NCBI GenBank assembly: GCA_024644285.1
Contig: JAHELH010000126.1
Location: 1-6,991, forward strand
Length of the DNA stretch: 6,991 bases
From: Paracoccaceae bacterium
Lineage (GTDB): Bacteria; Pseudomonadota; Alphaproteobacteria; Rhodobacterales; Rhodobacteraceae
Reading direction: 5' to 3'
The notes below the pieces were generated by a model. The model did no database searches. It was not told the DNA's origin and saw nothing but the letters and a program-made list of their open reading frames with translations. The first letter of the stretch is position 1. The number at the start of each line of letters is the position of its first letter. The position numbers and the translations under genes were made by a program. Of this stretch, positions 1 to 5,483 are shown in pieces.

Positions 1-164
1 ACATGCGGCGGATAGTTCGACACGTCGAGACCGTCCTCGCGCCCCGCCGAGCCGATCAGCAGCAGCGATCCCGCCCGCTCGATGCGCGACATCGACGCCA
101 CCGCGATCATCACCTGGCCGTCTGATACGAACAGGTTTCCCATCATCAGAACACAATGCAACAT
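1..164 (-). CDS. Unrecognised protein, N-terminal fragment (continues past window edge)
   Basis: Only the first 54 or so codons are in the window; the C-terminus lies beyond position 1. I chose the ATG at 164 because GGAAGG lies about 8 nt upstream of it; the later in-frame ATGs at 146 and 143 have no such site. The visible protein begins MLHCVLMMGNLFVSDGQVMI and continues with a segment around SRIERAG followed by a hydrophobic LLLIG strand and a polar SAGREDGLDVSNYPPH end. It shows no obvious signal peptide or full transmembrane helix and no motif I can assign. It has its own AT-rich promoter at 216-243, so it is probably transcribed separately from the TIM-barrel gene upstream. I do not recognise the family. 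Confidence is in the gene being real, not in a function. Confidence 0.6.
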   Translation of the reverse strand, partial: MLHCVLMMGNLFVSDGQVMIAVASMSRIERAGSLLLIGSAGREDGLDVSNYPPH

Positions 165-215
165 GCGCCGCGCCTTCCGTTCGTACCGGGCAATTCGCCC
201 AGATACAGCGTCTCA

Positions 216-243
216 ATTATTGCAGACTACCAGATTTTGTAAA
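216..243 (-). promoter_or_regulatory. Sigma-70-type promoter with extended -10 for the 1-164 gene
   Basis: Reading the minus strand, TTTACA (243-238; 5 of 6 to TTGACA) is followed by a 16-bp spacer and AATAAT (221-216; 5 of 6 to TATAAT). The -10 is preceded by TGC, an extended -10 signature. The predicted start is near 209, giving a leader of about 45 nt. This is the most AT-rich patch in this GC-rich neighbourhood, which supports a promoter. The match is by eye. Confidence 0.55.
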
Positions 244-255
244 CAGCAGCGCCGC

Positions 256-1071
256 CTACTGCGCCAGTCCCAGCCCTTCCAGATGCGCGACCGAGGCCTC
301 GACCTTGTGGAATTCGTTGATCTCGACGATCAGGTGCGGCTTGGACGCGATCCGGCCAAGCGCGGCAAAGATGCTCCCGAAATCGATATTGCCCTCACTC
401 AGCGACCAGTGCCGGTCGGCCAGGCCGTCGGTGTCCTGCAGATGGACATGCGCCAGCGCGGCCCCGGCCGCGGCGACGAATTCCGCCGCAGACGGCGCGC
501 CGCAGACGCTGTGCGCCCAGTGCGCGTGGCCGGTATCCACCGACAGCCGCAGCGCGGGCGAGGCGGCGGCCTCGATCACCGTGGCGCGCTCGCGCGGGTC
601 GATATCCTTGATGTTCTCCAGCACCATCGTCACGCCCATTGCCTCTGCCCGCTTCAGCGCCGGCTCCAGCAGCGTCAGGACCGCCGCCACGCGCCGGTCC
701 CGGTCGCGCGGGCCGTTGTCGAGGTTCGAATGATCCCAGGAATCGTAGGGCGAATGGATCACCATCTGGACCGCGCCAAGCGCGGCGCAGACATCCAGTC
801 CCTGATCGAGCCGCGCCTGCACCACCGCGCGCACGTCGCGGTCCCTGCTGTCGATCTGGAACCCGGTGAACGGCCCGTGAATGCCCAGCCGCCCGTTCCA
901 GCCGTCCAGCCTGGCCTTGGCCCGGTCGATGAACGGCCCTGGCGCACGCAGGATGTCGGCCATGCAAAATTCCGGCAATTCCAGGTCCCGGTCCTTTTCA
1001 AACAGCCAATCGCGGTGGCGGTCGAGATCCAGAACCGTCAGCTGGGCGCCGACAACGGGCAGTTCAGGCAC
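256..1071 (-). CDS. Sugar phosphate isomerase/epimerase-like TIM-barrel protein (AP endonuclease 2 superfamily)
   Basis: A 271-aa protein starting at GTG (1071-1069), chosen because AAGGAG sits 7 nt upstream; the longer in-frame extension to 1122 is Arg-rich and has no such site. The metal-binding residues of the xylose-isomerase-like/endonuclease IV superfamily are visible in order: H65 (IHGPF), H106 (VIHSPY), E152 (LENIKD), D179 and H182 (VDTGHAH), H210 (HVHLQD), D219 and H221 (DRHWSLSEGNI) and E250 (IVEI). These correspond one-to-one with the nine ligands of the three-metal site of endonuclease IV, and the DRH-x-SL-x-EGNI block is especially like it. Length is close to endonuclease IV (about 285 aa), but the N-terminal part and overall style fit COG1082-type sugar isomerases, many of which keep a similar motif. 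The likely role is a metal-dependent isomerase/epimerase; substrate is unknown. The flanking genes give no pathway clue. Confidence 0.85.
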   Translation of the reverse strand: MPELPVVGAQLTVLDLDRHRDWLFEKDRDLELPEFCMADILRAPGPFIDRAKARLDGWNGRLGIHGPFTGFQIDSRDRDVRAVVQARLDQGLDVCAALGAVQMVIHSPYDSWDHSNLDNGPRDRDRRVAAVLTLLEPALKRAEAMGVTMVLENIKDIDPRERATVIEAAASPALRLSVDTGHAHWAHSVCGAPSAAEFVAAAGAALAHVHLQDTDGLADRHWSLSEGNIDFGSIFAALGRIASKPHLIVEINEFHKVEASVAHLEGLGLAQ

Positions 1072-1155
1072 GATGCGTCTCCTTCCGCGACCGACAATGC
1101 GGCGGCGGGACAGGGCGCGCAAGCGCCGGGGATCAGCCTGTCTTGAAAGGGGTCG

Positions 1156-1590
1156 TCAGGGGCGCAGAAACTTCGCCCCGCCGGACGGCAGCGGCGACGC
1201 GGTGCCGGGCTCTGCCTGCGCGGACTGATGCCGGGACCGGCCCTCGTTGCAGGCGATACCGTCCAGGTCGCCGTCATTGCGCACGTGATATCCGGGGGTG
1301 TTCGCGGTTGCATAGGGCAGCCCGACCTTGGCGGCGGCCGCACAGCCCGACATCGCCACCAGATGGCGCATCGCGTCCTGGCGTTCATAGGGGCTGGTCC
1401 GGACATAGATCGAGATGGTCAGCGCCACGGTCACCACCGGCACCAAAAGGACGTTCGCCAGAATACGCGCCGGCGACAGTGCATTGCGCAGGGTCCGGTC
1501 GGCGCGCTGCTGGCGGCGCAGCTTGCGCACCTCCTTCGCCACGGCCTTGTCGTCGCGGAATGCGGAAGTCAGGGCGTCTTGGTCCATCAT
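1156..1590 (-). CDS. Single-pass membrane protein with Excalibur calcium-binding motif
   Basis: A 144-aa protein. Residues 1-41 are highly charged and Lys/Arg-rich (KEVRKLRRQQRADRTLR), residues 42-63 form one hydrophobic helix (ILANVLLVPVVTVALTISIYV), and the remainder should lie outside the cytoplasm by the positive-inside rule. Residues about 81-116 form an Excalibur-type domain: C83, then a TPGY turn, then D106-G-D108-L-D110-G-I-A-C114, the D-x-D-x-D-G-x-x-C pattern of that family. The usual final Glu is Asn115. The two cysteines probably pair, and the Asp triplet probably binds calcium. The last 28 residues are low-complexity Pro/Ser/Gly. A TAGCAT hexamer (1602-1597) lies 6 nt before the ATG with no clear Shine-Dalgarno, so a leaderless message is possible. 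The gene sits just downstream of a terminator, consistent with its own promoter. The function is unknown. Confidence 0.75.
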   Translation of the reverse strand: MMDQDALTSAFRDDKAVAKEVRKLRRQQRADRTLRNALSPARILANVLLVPVVTVALTISIYVRTSPYERQDAMRHLVAMSGCAAAAKVGLPYATANTPGYHVRNDGDLDGIACNEGRSRHQSAQAEPGTASPLPSGGAKFLRP

Positions 1591-1648
1591 CCGCGAATGC
1601 TAGATCCGCAAAATGGCATTCCGATGGCCGCGATGTGGCGGCAAGCGG

Positions 1649-1674
1649 AAAAGGGCGCCCGCTAGGGGCGCCCC
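1649..1674 (-). terminator. Rho-independent terminator after the 94-aa protein gene
   Basis: On the minus strand an 8-bp perfect stem GGGCGCCC (1673-1666) / GGGCGCCC (1660-1653) closes a 5-nt loop and is followed immediately by TTTT (1652-1649). It lies about 25 nt after the stop of the 1699-1983 gene, the expected place. It separates that gene from the Excalibur gene. Confidence 0.75.
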
Positions 1675-1698
1675 TGACATTAATTCCAGTTGATCCGC

Positions 1699-1983
1699 TT
1701 AGCCGTCGTTTTCGCGCGCGGGCTCGACGTTGATCGTGGGTACGTCGACCATTTCGGTCTCGGTGGTCACCTTGACCTTGGGAACCTCGACTTCGACGGT
1801 TTCCTGATCGACCGAAATCGAACCGGTGTTCACCTCGAATTCCGGCAGCGTGCCTTCCTCGACATCGATCGAGACATCGGGCAGGCGGGCTTCCTGGGTC
1901 TGATCGATATCGATCATGTAAGCGGCGGCGGCCACGAACGCGACGGCGGCAACGGCCGCGACGACAATGGTGGTGCTCTTCAT
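1699..1983 (-). CDS. Small acidic membrane-anchored or exported protein, unknown function
   Basis: A 94-aa protein. I chose the ATG at 1983 (MKSTTIVV) because AAGGA lies about 7-8 nt before it; the ATG at 1998 has no site and would itself contain that sequence. Residues 4-22 are an Ala/Val-rich hydrophobic segment acting as signal or anchor, with no lipobox cysteine. The rest is strongly acidic and dominated by alternating short beta-type runs: LPDVSIDV, LPEFEVN, VEVEVPKVKV and VDVPTINV, spaced roughly every 15-20 residues. This looks like a repeated beta motif, perhaps an extended periplasmic strand. I recall similar short proteins with a YM-x-DIDQT segment in Rhodobacteraceae but know no function. 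An EcfG-like promoter precedes it and a terminator follows it, so it is probably a one-gene unit with a stress-linked role (inference). Confidence 0.75.
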   Translation of the reverse strand: MKSTTIVVAAVAAVAFVAAAAYMIDIDQTQEARLPDVSIDVEEGTLPEFEVNTGSISVDQETVEVEVPKVKVTTETEMVDVPTINVEPARENDG

Positions 1984-2030
1984 AACGGTTTCCTTCATCT
2001 ATGTGCCGCTCTAGGCGGCGTTGCAAAGGA

Positions 2031-2055
2031 AACGCCGACAATCGCATGGGGTTCC
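2031..2055 (-). promoter_or_regulatory. EcfG-type (general stress response) promoter for the 94-aa protein gene
   Basis: On the minus strand GGAAC (2055-2051) and CGTT (2034-2031) are separated by exactly 16 nt, an exact match to the alphaproteobacterial EcfG consensus GGAAC-N16/17-CGTT. The predicted start is near 2024, leaving a leader of about 41 nt before the ATG at 1983. A 7-bp dyad, CGGCGTT/AACGCCG (2016-2022 and 2031-2037), overlaps the -10 and the start. It could be an operator or just chance. Confidence 0.5.
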
Positions 2056-2136
2056 AAGGAATCTCGGTAAGCCAAGGGTGACAATCCGCCGCATGTTTTC
2101 GGCAGGGTTCGGCAGCGACGCCGCCGGCTAGCGCGG

Positions 2137-2457
2137 TCAATCGAATGTGGCGACCACCTCGTACATCACAGGCTCGAAGCTCTTGCACAGGCCCGCGATG
2201 GCGCGGTTCCGCCTGCGCATCTCATCGGTGCGCAGCATCGCCTGGAAATCCTCGCGCCGGCGCCACTGGCTGTAATTCGCGATCCGCGTCTGCGCGTCGT
2301 TGACGTGCAGCCCGGCGGCTATGAACCCGGGCTGTTTCGATATGAACGCCTCGTAGGCATCCGTCAGGGCCTCGATCAGATCGTGACAGGTTCCCGGGTT
2401 CACCTCGAAGGTGGTTATGACCGTCTGGGCCTCGGTTTTCGTCGAAATCGTCAGCAT
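2137..2457 (-). CDS. Antibiotic biosynthesis monooxygenase (ABM) domain protein
   Basis: A 106-aa protein with the size and layout of a single ABM (dimeric alpha/beta-barrel) domain. It has an N-terminal strand (QTVITTFEVNPG), a helix (CHDLIEALTDAYEAFIS), a GFIAAGLHVND strand pair, the IANYSQWRRREDFQAM segment, and a C-terminal EPVMYEVVATF strand. The NYSQW followed by a charged DFQAM helix is the most family-like part: the aromatic-W motif of ABM proteins. The ATG at 2457 is preceded by GAGGGAG at about 6 nt. Known members include quinol monooxygenases and haem-degrading enzymes, but many are uncharacterised; I see no residue that fixes a substrate. It lies 51 bp downstream of usp with a GC-rich hairpin between, so the two may be co-transcribed with reduced read-through. 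Confidence 0.75.
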   Translation of the reverse strand: MLTISTKTEAQTVITTFEVNPGTCHDLIEALTDAYEAFISKQPGFIAAGLHVNDAQTRIANYSQWRRREDFQAMLRTDEMRRRNRAIAGLCKSFEPVMYEVVATFD

Positions 2458-2473
2458 CGCCGACTCCCTCTCT

Positions 2474-2499
2474 GGCGCGGCCCTGTCTCCGGCCGCGCC
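2474..2499 (-). other. Intercistronic GC-rich hairpin between usp and the ABM gene
   Basis: A perfect 9-bp inverted repeat, GGCGCGGCC (2474-2482) and GGCCGCGCC (2491-2499), encloses an 8-nt loop. It begins just after the usp stop and ends just before the ABM Shine-Dalgarno. No T-run follows on the minus strand, so it is more likely an attenuating or RNA-stabilising stem than a full terminator. Confidence 0.5.
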
Positions 2500-2508
2500 G
2501 CTCCGTGC

Positions 2509-2916
2509 CTAGCGTATCACATGAACCGAACATTTGGCATGACGCACGACGCGCGAAGCGGTGGAACCAAGAAAGTAATCCTCCAGCCCCGGCCGGTGCG
2601 AGGCGATGATGATGCAGTCCGCTTCGTGTTCCGCGGCAAACGCCACGATGGATCGGCCCGGATGGCCGACAACCACCGCCGGATGGGTGTTCGGCGCATC
2701 GCGGATCATGTGGTGCAACTCGACCGCGATCTCCTTGTGGAATTCGTTCAGGTAGTCCGGCGGGACGTATTGCGTCGCATAGCTGGGCAGATCTTCAAGC
2801 ACGTGCAGCGCGGTGACCTTGCCGCCTTTTACCAGCAGCTTCTGGGCGATCTCCAGCGCGTCCTTCATGTCGTGCTCGTGGTCGAGCGCGACGCCCATGA
2901 CGATGTGCTTGTACAT
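2509..2916 (-). CDS. Universal stress protein, UspF/UspG-like
   Basis: A 135-aa single-domain Usp. I chose the ATG at 2916 (MYKHIVMGVALD) because AGGAGAGGA precedes it at about 7 nt and this is the usual Usp N-terminus; the longer extension to 3000 is not Usp-like. Visible elements: the first strand YKHIVMGVALD, the VTALHVLE strand (34-41), and the nucleotide-loop region 103-127 with ASHRPGLEDYFLGSTASRVVRHA, ending KCSVHVIR. The GST and VVRHA elements are classic. The loop reads ASHRPG, lacking the glycines of the common GSHGRSG form, as in the E. coli UspF/UspG branch (from memory). Nucleotide binding is therefore probable but not certain. It acts in the cytoplasm, typically during growth arrest, low oxygen or respiratory stress. 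An FNR-like box upstream supports oxygen control. Confidence 0.9.
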   Translation of the reverse strand: MYKHIVMGVALDHEHDMKDALEIAQKLLVKGGKVTALHVLEDLPSYATQYVPPDYLNEFHKEIAVELHHMIRDAPNTHPAVVVGHPGRSIVAFAAEHEADCIIIASHRPGLEDYFLGSTASRVVRHAKCSVHVIR

Positions 2917-2949
2917 CCCGCGGTCCTCTCCTGCTTGCAGGAAACAGGT

Positions 2950-2971
2950 TAGGGTCCGCGCACGGACCCTA
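2950..2971. repeat. Perfect 22-bp dyad in the usp promoter region
   Basis: TAGGGTCCG (2950-2958) and CGGACCCTA (2963-2971) form a perfect 9-bp inverted repeat around the 4-nt centre CGCA. It lies between the FNR-like box and the usp start codon. If transcription starts near 2939, as the box position predicts, it sits between the box and the -10, as an operator would. If transcription starts earlier, it would be a strong leader hairpin. Confidence 0.55.
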
Positions 2972-2973
2972 CC

Positions 2974-2987
2974 TTGACCTAAATCAT
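2974..2987. promoter_or_regulatory. FNR/Dnr-like box upstream of usp
   Basis: TTGAC-CTAA-ATCAT matches 8 of the 10 fixed bases of the FNR-family palindrome TTGAT-N4-ATCAA. Its centre is near 2980.5. A class II activator site at -41.5 would place the start at about 2939, and a weak -10 (TAACCT, minus strand 2951-2946) falls at the matching place. This agrees with usp genes being common FNR-family targets. Confidence 0.5.
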
Positions 2988-3055
2988 GTGTTTCGCGCAC
3001 GGATCTGGATCGGTGGCGAAGCGCCGCCGCGGCGCCCCACTCCCGTCCCGATTTG

Positions 3056-5347
3056 CTAGATCGGCTTGTCGCAGCGCGCCGTCACCACCACCGAGCCGCT
3101 GCACGGCTCCGGCCATTTCAGTTGCACGAGATCCTGCCCTGCGCCCACATTCGTGACCGTGCTGGGGAAGGCGTGAACAGCTTGACCGGATCCGTTAAGG
3201 ATGTCGCCCTTCAGCGTTACAGCGCTGACCTGGCGCGCATAGCCGTCGAACGGCAGGTAGTCGCTGACATTCAGCGTCCAAGTCGTCGCCGCGGTCGCCT
3301 GGTTGAACTCCAGCGTCACCGGGTTGATCGTCGGCTGTGAGATGCCGTTGAAGGTATTGGCCTCGAAGGTCACGTTCCGCGTCCGCGACAGATCCAGCGG
3401 CGCGATGGAATCGTCGACGCTCTCGACCCGCGTGACATTGCCGTTCAGCGACTTGAACGTGTTGCCGACGACGCTGAGGCCCTGGATGAAATGATCCGGC
3501 CCATACGGCTTGATCACGATCCAGTTGAACCATTGCGCGACGTCGTTGCAGGTGAAGATGTTGCCGGTAAAGGTCAGGCCGCCAAACGAATACTCGTTGC
3601 TGAAACCGGGTTCGGCGTCGTGTTCGTTGGTCCACTCGACGAACGAGTTGTCCATGTAATTGCCGGTGATCACGGTCTTCATGTTCGGCTCGGTGAACAC
3701 CATGCCTGCCACGCGCGGCCCGTCGGTCACCTCGTCGCCCTGGAACCAGTGATTGCCGACGATCAGGTGGCCGTTACCCTTCAGGATGCCGGTATGCAGG
3801 AAGCGCTGGAACCGGCTGTCGCGGATCTTGGCGTCGTTGGCGTTGACGTTGAAACAGATCGATTTCCGCGCGGTGGCGGCCAGCGACTGCTCGTCCGAGG
3901 CGAAATGGCAGCGGTCGATCTGCAGGTCCTGACAGCCGCGCCCGATCGAGGTGATGCCCCGGTCCTTGGGCCGCGTGAAAAAGCAGTCGCGCACGTGGAA
4001 CGTCTCGCCGTTGGCGCACAGCAGGATCGCGCTGCCGAAGCCGGCGCACTGGAACTCGATATCGGTCATGGTGAATTTCGACAGCTTCACGAAGCCGCTG
4101 AAATCCAGCGCGTACTGGAACCGCGTGAAGGTGTAGGTCTGCGTCGCTGCCGGTCCCCACAGCGGCTGGCTCAGCGTCACCTCGCCCGCGCCGACATTCT
4201 TCTCCTTGACATAGACCTCGCGGCCGACGCCGGTGCCGGTGACCAGGCTGCCCACCTCGATATTGGCGACATTCGCCACGCCGGTCAGCTTCAGCGGGTT
4301 GTTCGCGTTGTAGCTGGCCTGCGAGGTCGCGGTCTGGTCGTTCCAGTTGCTCGACGAGACCAGGTTGAACTGGCCGTTGCGGATCACCCGACGGACCTCG
4401 AAGGTGTCCTTGTTGCTCACCGCAGCCTGCATGTCGATCGGGCCGTCCAGCTCGATCCGCCGTCCATTCATGTCGAGCGACTCGTGATCGGTGAAATTCA
4501 ACAGCGCCTGGAACGCCTTCTTGAAGGCCAGAACTTCGTCGCCGAAGGCGTCGATATAGCCGTTGAGATAGAAATTCCGTCTCAGGATCAGCCGGTTGGC
4601 CTCGTCCATCGTCACCGTTCCGGCGAACCTCACTTCGCTCTCGAAGGTGAAGTTGCCGTTCAGCCGGTAGACCCCCTCGGGCACCAGCACCACGCGCCCG
4701 TCAGCCGCCGCATCCGCGGCCGCAAAGGCAGCGTCGTTGGCGAACACCCCGTCGCCGATCGCTCCGTAGTCGCGGACGTCGACCCAGTCCATCATTGTGC
4801 GCAGGAACACGCCGGTGATGTCCTCGATCACGATGTCGTCGATCCGCACGACGCCGCCATTGGCGCCGGTCAGGTCCAGTCCGAAATGCCCGTAGATCGG
4901 CGTGGTGCCCCAGACCATGTCGACCCCGGTACGATCGCCGGCGCCGACGATGGCGCTGACCTCGACCACTTCGCCGTAGGAAGTCAGCGCCACGCTCGGC
5001 CCCACCTCGGTCAGGCCTCCCACATGACCGCCGCCGCTGGCGCCGGCCCAACCGGCGATGCGGACGCTGGGCAGGTTGCCGGTGATCGCCTTCACCCGCG
5101 CGGTGATGCGCAGATAACAGCCCGGCAAAAGCGGCGTTTCGCCCATATAGCGCAGCTTCTGCGTGTTCTCGGTCTTGTTCAGTTCAAGACAGCCGCCGAA
5201 ATCCTGGTCGGCCGGAACGAAGGCCGCGTCCAGCGCGCCGTCATAGGTGTCGGATCCCGGCGTGCCGTTCTCGCGCGACCAGACGTCCAGCCCGCCGGCA
5301 AAGGGCGGTGGCATCAACAGGACACCGTCGGTAATTGCCTTGTTCAT
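3056..5347 (-). CDS. Right-handed beta-helix, pectate-lyase-3/GH28-related tail-spike-like protein
   Basis: A 763-aa protein. I chose the ATG at 5347 (MNKAITDGVLLMPPPFAGGL) because AAAGGGG lies about 8 nt upstream; a 29-residue in-frame extension to 5434 lies inside a structured leader and is not protein-like. Residues 1-187 form an N-terminal domain, with residues 77-176 (GCYLRITARVKA through VVRIDDIVIED) reading like a carbohydrate-binding beta-sandwich. WVDVRDYGAIGDGVFANDAAF (from 188) is the typical opening of Pectate_lyase_3/GH28-related domains. Residues to about 680 show repeated parallel-helix rungs (MTDIEFQC, VRDCFFTRP, IDRCHFAS, IRDSRF, IVGNHWF, ITGNYMD, FTGNIFT, VVGNTFK, FEANTFNG). 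A small C-terminal beta domain ends the protein. There is no signal peptide. This layout fits a trimeric virion spike that binds or cleaves surface polysaccharide. From memory it resembles the tail-fibre family of Rhodobacter gene transfer agents (Rcc00171), which is encoded away from the main cluster. A cytoplasmic or secreted glycan-active enzyme is the alternative. Confidence 0.8.
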   Translation of the reverse strand: MNKAITDGVLLMPPPFAGGLDVWSRENGTPGSDTYDGALDAAFVPADQDFGGCLELNKTENTQKLRYMGETPLLPGCYLRITARVKAITGNLPSVRIAGWAGASGGGHVGGLTEVGPSVALTSYGEVVEVSAIVGAGDRTGVDMVWGTTPIYGHFGLDLTGANGGVVRIDDIVIEDITGVFLRTMMDWVDVRDYGAIGDGVFANDAAFAAADAAADGRVVLVPEGVYRLNGNFTFESEVRFAGTVTMDEANRLILRRNFYLNGYIDAFGDEVLAFKKAFQALLNFTDHESLDMNGRRIELDGPIDMQAAVSNKDTFEVRRVIRNGQFNLVSSSNWNDQTATSQASYNANNPLKLTGVANVANIEVGSLVTGTGVGREVYVKEKNVGAGEVTLSQPLWGPAATQTYTFTRFQYALDFSGFVKLSKFTMTDIEFQCAGFGSAILLCANGETFHVRDCFFTRPKDRGITSIGRGCQDLQIDRCHFASDEQSLAATARKSICFNVNANDAKIRDSRFQRFLHTGILKGNGHLIVGNHWFQGDEVTDGPRVAGMVFTEPNMKTVITGNYMDNSFVEWTNEHDAEPGFSNEYSFGGLTFTGNIFTCNDVAQWFNWIVIKPYGPDHFIQGLSVVGNTFKSLNGNVTRVESVDDSIAPLDLSRTRNVTFEANTFNGISQPTINPVTLEFNQATAATTWTLNVSDYLPFDGYARQVSAVTLKGDILNGSGQAVHAFPSTVTNVGAGQDLVQLKWPEPCSGSVVVTARCDKPI

Positions 5348-5350
5348 CGA

Positions 5351-5483
5351 ATAACCCCTTTCAAACCTCGATGCGTGTCCGGGGGCATCCCGCCAGGCCG
5401 CCGCCTGCGCACATGCCTCTCGAATACGTTCCACAGCTCATGGAAATGCCCGGACACGCGGCCCAGACGGTCAAAAGGGGTAT
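5351..5483 (-). promoter_or_regulatory. Structured 5' leader that can sequester the Shine-Dalgarno of the beta-helix gene
   Basis: Two nested long-range helices are visible on the minus strand. The inner one pairs GCGTGTCCGGGCAT (5459-5446) with ATGCC-CC-CGGACACGC (5388-5373): 14 pairs with a 2-nt bulge. The outer one pairs ACCCCTTTTGACC (5481-5469) with GGTTTGAAAGGGGT (5366-5353): about 13 pairs including two G-U and one bulge. The outer 3' strand contains the AAAGGGG ribosome-binding site. The loop holds two small hairpins, TTCCA/TGGAA (5445-5429) and CAGGC/GCCTG (5407-5394). It matches no riboswitch class I know. If transcription begins near 5473, part of the outer helix would be missing. 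Confidence 0.5.

Noticed and set aside
82..1146. A 354-codon plus-strand open frame over the TIM-barrel gene.
   Set aside because: It is Arg/Gln-rich without domain features, and the opposite strand encodes a protein with complete metal-binding motifs and a good ribosome-binding site.
1385..2188. A 267-codon minus-strand frame spanning the Excalibur and 94-aa genes.
   Set aside because: It is Arg/Gly-rich and crosses a strong terminator and two genes in another frame. It is a codon-bias shadow.
2305..2952. A plus-strand frame opposite the ABM and usp genes.
   Set aside because: Both opposite-strand genes are recognisable families with good start sites; this frame is a shadow.
3012..3036. 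GC-rich repeats (GGCG/CGCC and GCGCCGC/GCGGCGC) after the beta-helix gene, as a terminator.
   Set aside because: The stem on the minus strand is only 4 bp before a mismatch and no T-run follows. It could aid termination but I cannot support it.
3056..5347. A prophage remnant.
   Set aside because: No integrase, attachment repeats, capsid or tail genes are visible on either side; flanking genes are chromosomal and in the same base composition.
5348..5434. N-terminal 29-residue extension of the beta-helix protein.
   Set aside because: No ribosome-binding site precedes it and it coincides with the inverted-repeat leader, whereas AAAGGGG precedes the ATG at 5347.
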